A DNA stretch of 64,000 bases from Monoplex corrugatus (lineage: Eukaryota; Mollusca; Gastropoda; Littorinimorpha; Ranellidae): contig JAPXFY010000026.1 in the NCBI GenBank assembly GCA_030674185.1, forward strand, positions 56,390,252 through 56,454,251. Direction: 5' to 3'. A model generated the notes under the pieces. That model did no database searches. It worked only from the letters and a program-made list of their open reading frames with translations, and was not told the DNA's origin. Position 1 is the stretch's first letter. Each line of letters begins with the position of its first letter. Shown here one piece after another: positions 10,224-22,558 of this stretch. The position numbers and the translations under genes were made by a program.

Positions 10224-13200
10224 AGTGTGCAGGTGACAGAGTGAGAGAAAACACATGAAGTGAAAGAGAAAAGAAAATGCACAGCCCACGCACACATTCC
10301 ACATCCACACACATACCTGGTGTTCCACGGCGTACTGGGTGAGGAGAATGTCGACAGCAATGAAGACGCCGGTGCGAGCAGAGCCTGTGTCACACTGCAC
10401 CAGGAGGGACGTGTCGCCCGTGCCCCGACACTTGTGCACACGTGTACACAGCTCCACCAGGGGCATGGCGTCCTACAGGGTCACGACACGCCAACATGAC
10501 CATTAGTGTTGATAAATAGGTCACAGTTACAGTTGATGAACATGTCACAGTTACAGTTGATGAAAGGTCAGTTACAGTTGATGAACAGGTCACAGTTACA
10601 GTTGATAAAGAGGTCACAGTTATAGTTGATGAACAGGTCACAGTTACAGTTGATAAATAGGTCACAGTTACAGTTGATGACTAGGTCACAGTTACAGTTG
10701 ATGAAAGGTCAGTTACAGTTGATGAACAGGTCACAGTTACAGTTGATGAACAGGTCACAGTTATAGTTGATAAAGAGGTCACAGTTATAGTTGATGAACA
10801 GGTCACAGTTACAGTTGATGAACAGGTCACAGTTACAGTTGATGAACAGGTCACAGTTATAGTTGATGAACAGGTCACAGTTACAGTTGATGAACAGGTC
10901 ACAGTTATAGTTGATGAACAGGTCACAGTTATAGTTGATAAAGAGGTCACAGTTATAGTTGATGAATAGGTCACAGTTATAGTTGATGAACAGGTCACAG
11001 TTACAGTTGATGAACAGGTCACAGTTATAGTTGATGAACAGGTCACAGTTATAGTTGATGAATAGGTCACAGTTATAGTTGATGAACAGGTCACAGTTAT
11101 AGTTGATGAACAGGTCACAGTTACAGTTGATGAACAGGTCGCAGTTACAGTTGATGAAGAGGTCACAGTTATAGTTGATGAACAGGTCACAGTTACAGTT
11201 GATGAAAGATCAGTTACAGTTGATGAACAGGTCACAGATACAGTTGATGAAAGGTGACAGTTACAGTTGATGAACAGGTCACAGTTACAGTTGATAAAGA
11301 GGTCACAGTTATAGTTGATGAACAGGTCACAGTTACAGTAGATGAAAGGTCAGTTACAGTTGATGAAAGGTCAGTTACAGTTGATGAACAGGTCACAGTT
11401 ACAGTAGATGAAAGGTCAGTTACAGTTGATGAACAAGTCACAGTTACAGTTGATGAACAGGTCACAGTTATAGTTGATGAACAGATCACAGTTATAGTTG
11501 ATGAAGAGGTCACAGTTACAGTTGATGAACAGGTCACAGTTACAGTTGATGAACAGGTCACAGTTACAGTTGATGAACAGTCACAGTTACAGTTGATAAA
11601 CAGGTCACAGTTATAGTTGATAAAGAGGTTACAGTTATAGTTGATGAACAGGTCACAGTTACAGTTGATGAACAGGTCACAGTTACAGTTGATGAACAGG
11701 TCACAGTTATAGTTGATGAAAGGTCACAGTTATAGTTGATGAACAGGTCACAGTTATAGTTGATAAAGAGGTCACAGTTATAGTTGATAAACAGGTTACA
11801 GTTATAGTTGATAAACAGGTCACAGTTGATGAAAGGTTACAGTTATAGTTGATAAACAGGTTACAGTTATAGTTGATAAACAGGTCACAGTTGATGAAAG
11901 GTTACAGTTATAGTTGATAAACAGGTTACAGTTATAGTCGATAAACAGGTCACAGTTGATGAAAGGTCACAGTTATAGTTGATAAACAGGTCACAGTTAT
12001 AGTTGATAAACAGGTTACAGTTATAGTTGATAAACAGGTCACAGTTATAGTCGATAAACAGGTCACAGTTATAGTTGATGAACAGGTCACAGTTACAGTT
12101 GATGAACAAGTCACAGTTATAGTCGATAAACAGGTCACAGTTACAGTTGATGAACAGATCACAGTTATAGTTGATAAAGAGGTCACAGTTATAGTTGATA
12201 AAGAGGTCACAGTTATAGTCGATAAACAGGTCACAGTTATAGTTGATAAAGAGGTCACAGTTATAGTTGATAAAGAGGTCACAGTTACAGTCGATAAACA
12301 GGTTACAGTTATAGTTGATGAACAGGTCACAGTTATAGTCGATAAAGAGGTCACAGTTATAGTTGATGAACAGGTCACAGTTGATGAACAGGTCACAGTT
12401 ACAGTTGATGAACAGGTCACAGTTACAGTTGATGAACAGGTCACAGTTACAGTTGATGAACAGGTCACAATTATAGTTGATGAACAGGTCACGGTTATAG
12501 TTGATGAACAGGTCACAGTTACAGTTGATGAACAGGTCACAGTTACAATTGATGAACAGGTCACAGTTACAGTTGATGAACAGGTCACAGTTATAGTTGA
12601 TGAACAGGTCACAGTTATTGTGTTGTGTGTGTACCTCAAGCACCCCACTGTCTGGCCAGGAGGTGAAAAAGAACAGGTTGACCATCAGCTCCTCATGTTG
12701 ACGTTTCCGTTTCCTCAATCTCACCAGCACCTCCCTGTAGTCTGCATAGGTAAACTGGTCCACCGTTTGGATCTGAACACAGGACAGATAAACTGGTCCA
12801 TTATGTAGACTAAGACCTGAACACAGGACAGGTAAACTGGTCCACCGTTTGGATCTGAACACAGGACAGATAAAATGGTCCATTACGTGGATCTGAACAC
12901 AGGACAGATAAACTGGTCCATAATGCAGATCTGAACATAGGTAAACTGGTCTGTTATGTGGATCTGAACACAGGACAGATAAACTGGTCCATTATGTGGA
13001 TCTGAACACAGGACAGATAAACTGGTCCATTATGTGGATCTGAACACAGGACAGATAAACTGGTCCGTTACATGGATCTGAACACAGATAAACTGGTCCG
13101 TTACGTGGATCTGAACACAGGACAGATAAACTGGTCCATTATGTGGATCTGAACACAGGACAGATAAACTGGTCCATTATGTGGATCTGAACACAGATAA

Positions 13201-16200
13201 ACTAATCTATTATGTGGATCTGAACACAGGACAGGTAAACTGGTCCATTGTGTGGATCTGAACACAGGACAGATAAACTGGTCCAGTATATGGATCTGAA
13301 CACAGGACAGTTAAACAGGCCCACCGAGTGGATCTGAACACAGGATGAACACAGGGACAGATAAACTGGTCCAGTATATGGATCTGAACACAGGACAGTT
13401 AAACTGGCCCACCGAGTGGATCTGAACACAGGATGAACACAGGACAGATAAACTGGTCCAGTATATGGATCTGAACACAGGACAGTTAAACAGGCCCACC
13501 GAGTGGATCTGAACACAGGATGAACACAGGACAGATAAACTGGTCCAATATATGGATCTGAACACAGGACAGTTAAACTGGCCCACCGAGTGGATCTGAA
13601 CACAGGATGAACACAGGGACAGATAAACTGGTCCAATATATGGATCTGAACACAGGACAGTTAAACTGGCCCACCGAGTGGATCTGAACACAGGATGAAC
13701 ACAGGGACAGATAAACTGGTCCGCCATGTGGATCTAAACACATACAGACAGTGCATACTATAAAGAAAAGGCAATAAACAGAACTCACTTTCAAGAAAAA
13801 GACAACAGAAAATGTTCACCATAAAGGCAAAGAAAAAAAAAAAAGTTCACTATGAAGAAAAAAACAACAACAACAGATAGCAAATGAAAGACAGCAACAG
13901 ACAGAGACAGTGCTCACTGTAAAGAAATGGACAACAACAATCAGTGCTCACTGTAAAGAAATGGACAACACAATCAGTGCTCACTGAAAAGGGAAAGACA
14001 ACAACAATCAGTGCTCACTGTAAAAGAAAGGACACAACAATCAGTGCTCACTGTAAGAAATGGACAACAACAATCAGTGCTCACTGTAAAGAAATAGGAC
14101 AACAACAATCAGTGTCACTGTAAAGAAAGGACAAAAACAATCAGTGCTCACTGTAAAGAAATGGACAACAACAACAGTGCTCACTGTAAAGAAAAGACAA
14201 CAACAATCAGTGCTCACTGTAAAGAAATGACAACAACAATCAGTGCTCACTGTAAAGAAATGGACAACAACAATCAGTGCTCACTGTAAAGAAATGGACA
14301 ACAACAATCAGTGCTCACTGTAAAGAAATGGACAAAACAATCAGTGCTCACTGTAAAGAAATGGACAACAACAATCAGTGCTCACTGTAAAGAAATGGAC
14401 AACAACAATCAGTGCTCACTGTAAAGAAATGGACAAACAATCAGTGTCACTGTAAAGAATGGACAACACAATCAGTGCTCACTGTAAAGAAAGGGACAAC
14501 AACAATCAGTGCTCACTGTAAAGGAAATGGACAACAACAATCAGTGCTCACTGTAAGAAATGGACAACAACAATCAGTGCTCACTGTAAAGGAAATGGAC
14601 GACAACAATCAGTGCTCACTGTAAAGAAATGGACAACAACAATCAGTGCTCACTGTAAAGAAATGACAACAACAATCAGTGCTCACTGTAAAGAAAGGAC
14701 AAAAAATCAGTGCATTGTACAGAAATGGACAACAACAATCAGTGCTCACTGTAAAGAAAAGACAACAACAATCAGTGCTCACTGTAAAGAAATGGACACA
14801 ACAATCAGTGCTCACTGTAAAGAAATGGACAACAACAATCAGTGCTCACTGTAAAGAAATGGACAACAACAATCAGTGCTCACTGTAAAGAAATGGACAA
14901 CAACAATCAGTGCTCATGTAAAGAAATGGACAACAATCAGTGCTCACTGTAAAGGAAAAGACAACAACAATCAGTGCTCACTGTAAAGGAAAAGACAACA
15001 ACAATCAGTGCTCATGTAAAGGAAATGGACAACAACAATCAGTGCTCATGTAAGAAAGACAACAACAATCAGTGCTCATGTAAAGGAAATGACACAAACA
15101 ATCAGTGCTCATGTAAAGGAAAAGGACAACAACAATCAGTGCTCACTGTAAAGGAAAAGACAACAACAATCAGTGCTCATGTAAAGGAAAAGACAACAAC
15201 AATCAGTGCTCACTGTAAAGGAAAAGACAACAACAATCAGTGCTCACTGTAAAGGAAAAGACAACAACAATCAGTGCTCATTGTAAAGAAAGGACAACAA
15301 CAATCAGTGCTCACTGTAAAGGAAAAGACAACAACAATCAGTGCTCATTGTAAGGAAAAGACAACAACAATCAGTGCTCACTGTAAAGAAATGGACAACA
15401 ACAATCAGTGCTCACTGTAAAGGAAAATGGACAACTTACAATCAGTGCTCACTGTAAAGGAAATGGACAACAACAATCAGTGCTCACTGTAAAGGAAATG
15501 GACAACAACAATCAGTGCTCACTGTAAAGAAATGGACAAACAATCAGTGCTCACTGTAAGAAATGGACAACAATCAGTGCTCACTGTAAAGGAAAAGACA
15601 ACAACAATCAGTGCTCACTGTAAAGAAATGGACAAACAATCAGTGCTCACTGTAAAGGAAAGGACAACAACAATCAGTGCTCACTGTAAAGAAAGACACA
15701 ACAATCAGTGCTCACTGTAAAGAAAGGACAACAACAATCAGTGCTCACTGTAAAGAAATGGACACAACAATCGTGCTCACTGTAAAGGAAAAGACAACAA
15801 CAATCAGTGCTCACTGTAAAGGAAATGGACAACAATCAGTGCTCACTGTAAAGAAATGGACAACAACAATCAGTGCTCACTGTAAAGGAAAAGACAACAA
15901 CAATCAGTGCTCACTGTAAAAAGGAAAAGAACAACAATCAGTGCTCACTGTAAAGAAATGGCACAACAATCAGTGCTCACTGTAAAGGAAAAGACAACAA
16001 CAATCAGTGCTCACTGTAAAAGAAATGGACAACAATCAGTGTCACTGTAAAGAAAATGGACAACAATCAGTGCTCACTGTAAAGGAAAGACAACAACAAT
16101 CAGTGCTCACTGTAAAGAAATGACACAACAATCAGTGCTCACTGTAAAGGAAAGACAACAACAATCAGTGCTCACTGTAAAGGAAAAGACAACAACAATC

Positions 16201-19200
16201 AGTGCTCATCTGTAAAGGAAAAGACAACAACAATCAGTGCTCACTGTAAAGGAAAAGACAACAACAATCAGTGCTCACTGTAAAGAAAAAGGCAACAACA
16301 ATCAGTGCTCACTGTAAAGGAAAAGACAACAACAATCAGTGCTCACTGTAAAGAAATGGACACAACAATCAGTGCTCACTGTAAAGGAAAAGACAACAAC
16401 AATCAGTGCTCACTGTAAAGGAAAAGACAACAACAATCAGTGCTCACTGTAAAGAAATGGACAACAACAATCAGTGCTCACTGTAAAGAAATGGACAACA
16501 CATCAGTGATCACTGTAAAGAAATGGACACAACAATCAGTGCTCACGTAAAGGAAAAGACAACAACAATCAGTGCTCACTGTACAGAAATGGACAACAAC
16601 AATCAGTGCTCACTGTACAGAAATGGACAACAACAATCAGTGCTCACTGTAAAGAAATGGACAACAAATCAGTGCTCACTGTAAAGGAAATGACACAACA
16701 ATCAGTGCTCACTTAAGGAAAAGACAACAACAATCAGTGCTCACTGTAAAGAAGAACAACAATCAGTGATGAAGAAAACAACAACACAGTGCTCACTGTA
16801 AAGGAAATGGACAACAACAATCAGTGATCACTGTACAGAATGGACAACACACAATCAGTGCTCACAGTAAAGGAAAAGACAACACAATCAGTGCTCAACT
16901 GTACAGACATGGACAACAACAATCAGTGCTCACTGTAAAGAAATGGACAACAACAATCAGTGCTCACTGTTAAAGAAATGACACAACAATCAGTGCTCAC
17001 GTAAAGAAATGGAACAACAATCAGTGCTCACTGTAAAGAAAAGACAACAACAATCAGTGTCACTGTAAAGAAATGGACAACAACAATCAGTGCTCACTGT
17101 AAAGAAATGGACAACACATCAGTGCTCACTGTAAAGAAAAGACACAACAATCAGTGCTCACTGTAAAGAAATGGACACAACAATCAGTGCTCACTGTAAA
17201 GAAAAGACAACAACAATCAGTGCTCACTGTAAAGAAATGACACAACAAGACAACAACAATCATGTCCGTAAAGGAAAAGACAACAACAATCAGTGCTCAT
17301 GTAAAGGAAAGACAACAACAATCATGTCACTTAAAGGAAAGACAACAACAACAGTGCCACTGTAAAGAAAGACAAAACAATCAGTGTCACTGTAAGAAAA
17401 GACAAAAATCAGTGTCACTGTAAAGAAAAGAACAACAATCAGTGTCACTGTAAAGAAAAGACAACAATCAGTGTCACTGTAAAGGAAAGACAACAACAAT
17501 CAGTGTACGTAAGGAAAAGACAACAACAATCGTGTCCTGTAAAGGAAAAGACACACAACAGTGTCCTGTAAAGAAAAGAAACAACAATCAGTGCTATGTA
17601 AAGGAAAGACAACAATATGTCATGTAAAGAAAGACAACAAAATCAGTGTCATGTAAGAAAAGACAAAACAATCAGTGTCACTGTAAGGAAAGACAAAATC
17701 GTGTCATGTAAGGAAAAGACAAAAACAATCAGTGCTCACTGTAAGAAAAGACAACACAATCAGTGCTCACTGTAAGAAAAGACAACAACAATCAGTGCCA
17801 TGTAAAGAAAAGACAAAACAATCAGTGTCATTGTAAAGAAAAAAAAACAATCATGCTCATGTAAAGAAAAGACAACAACATCAGTGCTCATGTAAAGAAA
17901 AGACACAACATCAGTGCTCTGTAAAGGAAAAGACAAAACAATCAGTGTCATGTAAAGAAAGACAACAACAATCAGTGTCACTGTAAAGGAAAAGACAACA
18001 ACAATCAGTGCTCATGTAAGAAAGACAACAACAATCAGTGCTCACTGTAAGAAAGACAACAATCAGTGCTTGTAAAGAAAGACACACAATCAGTGCTCAC
18101 TGTAAAGAAAAGACAACAACAATCAGTGCTCACTGTAAAGAAATGACACAACAATCAGTGCTCATGTAAAGAAAAGACAACAACATCAGTGCTCATTGTA
18201 AAAGACAACAACAGTGCTCACTGTAAAGAAAAGAAACAACAATCAGTGCTCATGTAAAGAAAGACAACACATCAGTGCTCACTGTAAAGAAAGACAACAA
18301 CAATCAGTGCTCACTGTAAAGGAAAAGACAACAACAATCAGTGCTCACTGTAAAGAAATGGACAAACAATCAGTGCTCACTGTAAAGAAAAGACAACAAC
18401 AATCAGTGCTCACTGTAAAGAAAGACACAACAATCAGTGCTCACTGTAAAGAAGACAACAATCAGTGCTCACTGTAAAGAAATGGACAACAACAATCAGT
18501 GCTCACTGTAAAGAAAGACACAACAATCAGTGCTCACTGTAAAGAAAGACAAAACAATCAGTGCTCACTGTAAGAAAGACAACAATCAGTGCTCACTGTA
18601 AGAAAGACAACAACAATCAGTGCTCACTGTAAAGAAAGGCAAACAATCAGTGTCACTGTAAAGAAAGACAACACAATCAGTGCTCACTGTAAAGAAAGAC
18701 ACAACAATCAGTGCTCACTGTAAAGAAAAGACAACAACAATCAGTGCTCACTGTAAAGAAAAGAACAACAATCAGTGCTCACTGTAAAGAAAAGACAACA
18801 ACAATCAGTGCTCACTGTAAAGGACAACATGCCGTAAAACAACAATCAGTGCTCACTGTAAAGGAAAAGAACAACAATCAGTGCTCACTGTAAGAAAGCA
18901 ACAACAATCAGTGCTCACTGTAAAGAAAGACACAACAATCAGTGCTCACTGTAAAGAAATGGACACACAATCAGTGCTCACTGTAAGGAAAAGACAACAC
19001 AATCAGTGCTCACTGTAAAGAAAGACACAACAATCAGTGCTCACTGTAAGAAAAGACAACAACATCAGTGCTCACTGTAAAGAAATGGACAACAACAGTG
19101 CTCACTGTAAAGAAAGACACAACAATCAGTGCTCACTGTAAGAAAGACAACAACAATCAGTGCTCACTGTAAAGAAAGACACAACAATCAGTGCTCACTG

Positions 19201-22200
19201 TAAAGAAAGACAACAACAATCAGTGCTCACTGTAAAAAAGGAACAACAATCAGTGCTCACTGTAAAGGAAAAGACAACAACAATCAGTGCTCACTGTAAA
19301 GAAATGGACACAACAACAGTGCTCACTGTAAAGGAAAAGACAACAACAATCAGTGCTCACTGTAAAGGAAAAGACAACAACAATCAGTGCTCACTGTAAA
19401 GAAATGGACACAACAACCAGTGCTCACTGTAAAGGAAAAGACAACAACAATCAGTGCTCACTGTAAAGGGAAAAGACAACAACAATCAGTGCTCATTGTA
19501 AAGGAAAAGACAACAACAATCAGTGCTCACTGTAAAGGAAAAGACAACAACAATCAGTGCTCACTGTAAAGAAAAAGCAACAACAATCAGTGCTCACTGT
19601 AAAGGAAAAGACAACAACAATCAGTGCTCACATGTAAAGAAATGGACAACAACAATCAGTGCTCACTGTAAAGGAAAAGACAACAACAATCAGTGCTCAC
19701 TGTAAAGGAAAAGACAACAACAATCAGTGCTCACTGTAAAGAAATGACAACAACATCAGTGCTCACTGTAAAGAAATGGACAACAATCAGTGATCACTGT
19801 AAAGAAATGGACACAACAATCAGTGCTCACTGTAAAGAAAAGACAAAACAATCAGTGCTCACTGTAAAGAAATGACACAACAACCATGCTCACTGTAAAG
19901 GAAAAGACAACAACAATCAGTGCTCACTGTACAGAAATGGACAACAATCAGTGATCACTGTAAAGAAATGGACACAACAACCAGTGCTCACTGTAAAGGA
20001 AAAGACAACAACAATCAGTGCTCACTGTAAAGGAAAAGACAACAACAATCAGTGCTCACTGTAAAGAAATGGACACAACAACCATGCTCACTGTAAAGGA
20101 AAGACAACACAATCAGTGCTCACTGTACAGAAATGGACAACAACAATCAGTGCTCACTGTAAAGAAATGGACAACAACAATCAGTGCTCACTGTAAAGAA
20201 ATGGACACAACAATCAGTGCTCACTGTAAAGGAAAAGACAACAACAATCAGTGCTCACTGTAAAGAAATGGACACAAACAACCAGTGCTCACTGTAAAGG
20301 AAAGACAACAACAATCAGTGCTCACTGTAAAGGAAAAGACAAACAATAATCAGTGCTCACTGTAAAGAAAATGGACACAACAACCAGTGCTCACTGTAAA
20401 GGAAAAGACAACAACAATCAGTGCTCACTGTAAAGAAATGGACACAACAATCAGTGCTCACTGTAAAGGAAAAGACAACAACAATCAGTGCTCACAGTAA
20501 AGAAATGGACACAAACAACCAGTGCTCACTGTAAAGGAAAAGACAACAACAATCAGTGCTCACTGTAAAGGAAAAGACAACAACAATCAGTGCTCACTGT
20601 AAAGAATGGACACAACAATCAGTGCTCACTGTAAAGGAAAAGACAACAACAATCAGTGCTCACTGTAAAGGAAAAGACAACAACAATCAGTGCTCACTGT
20701 AAAGGAAAAGACAACAACAATCAGTGTCACTGTAAAGGAAAAGACAACAACAATCAGTGCTCACTGTAAAGGAAAAGGACAACAACAATCAGTGATCACT
20801 GTAAAGGAAAAACAGGACAAACAACAATCAGTGCTCACTGTAAAGGAAAGACAACAACAATCAGTGCTTACTGTAAAGGAAAAGACAACAACAATCAGTG
20901 CTCACTGTAAAGGAAAAGACAACAACAATCAGTGCTCACTGTAAAGGAAAAGACAACAACAATCAGTGCTCACTGTAAAGGAAAAGACAACAACAATCAG
21001 TGCTCACTGTAAAGGAAAAGACAACAACAATCAGTGCTCACTGTAAAGGAAAAGACAACAACAATCAGTGCTCACTGTAAAGGAAAAGACAACAACAATC
21101 AGTGCTCACTGTAAAGGAAAAGACAACAACAATCAGTGCTCACTGTAAAGGAAAAGACAACAACAATCAGTGCTCATTGTAAAGGAAAAGACAACAACAA
21201 TCAGTGCTCACTGTAAAGGAAAAGACAACAACAATCAGTGCTCACTGTAAAGGAAAAGACAACAACAATCAGTGCTCACTGTAAAGGAAAAGACAACAAC
21301 AATCAGTGCTCACTGTAAAGGAAAAGACAACAACAATCAGTGATCACTGTAAAGGAAAAGACAACAACAATCAGTGCTCACTGTAAAGGAAAAGACAACA
21401 ACAATCAGTGCTCACTGTAAAGAAATGACAACAACAATCAGTGCTCACTGTAAAGGAAAAGACAACAACAATCAGTGCTCACTGTAAAGAAATGGACAAC
21501 AACAATCAATGCTCACTGTAAAGGAAAAGACAACAACAATCAGTGCTCACTGTACAGAAATGGACAACAACAATCAGTGCTCGCTGTAAAGGAAAAGACA
21601 ACAACAATCAGTGCTCACTGTAAAGAAAAAGACAACAACAGACAGTGCTCACTTTAAAGGAAAACAAGAACAGACAATGCTCACTATGAAGGAACAGACA
21701 ACAAGACAGTGCTAAGGACAATGCTCACTATGAAGGAAAAGACACCACGAGAAAGTGCTCACTATGAAAGGCCCCTGGTCCATCTTTCCCACTTCGGGCC
21801 AGAACTGCAGACAGCAGAGCGCGCCATCCTCCACAGTACGGTTCAAAGTCACCACAGTACCCACACAGTGCTGGTAAACGAGGCGCCACATGTTCACTGC
21901 CGTGTGCTCGTCAAACGGACACTGCGCGGCGATGTAACTGCTCCGCCGGCCATTTTCTTCCATGTATCCCGTGATGTAGCTGTAATCACGCGTGGTGAGT
22001 CAATACGATGGAAACATTGGTGTGATATGTCTTCCATGTAGCTGTCAGCATTGTGATGTTACTGTGTGTGATTATACAATATTATGGTGTAGAGATTAGT
22101 GTTACGTCTTCCATGCCAGCAATATGGTGTCCTACATGTGATGGTTATGATGTAAACATGATCTATGTCTTCTATGTGGTTGTAAGCAGTCTGCTGTCAC

Positions 22201-22493
22201 TGCGTGTGGTCACAGAAATTAGTCTTGTGTACATATAATGTTCGTACACTTATTTGGATGAAGATATCTTTAATGAGAAGAAGAATGATGATTACAGATA
22301 TATATAAAATCTAAAGTGAATCAAAGTGTTAAAAACCAAACGATGTCAAAAATATCACACACACACGTGTGCGGATGCAGACACACACATACACTCCCAC
22401 CCACACACAGAGACAAACGCACATACATAACACACACACACACTGGTATTAATGTTGTACCCAGCACCTGTACCATCATGAGCCAATATAATG

Positions 22494-22558
<65 letters not shown>

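Noticed and set aside
10505..12620. Claim that the 24-bp array also derives from the exon 12 acceptor
   Set aside because: Only about 8-10 loosely matching bases (GTGACC-TGT) are shared, too little to separate from chance.
5584..21762. CRISPR array, because of regularly spaced repeats
   Set aside because: There are no unique spacers between repeats: units are contiguous and vary gradually. The context is a eukaryotic intron.
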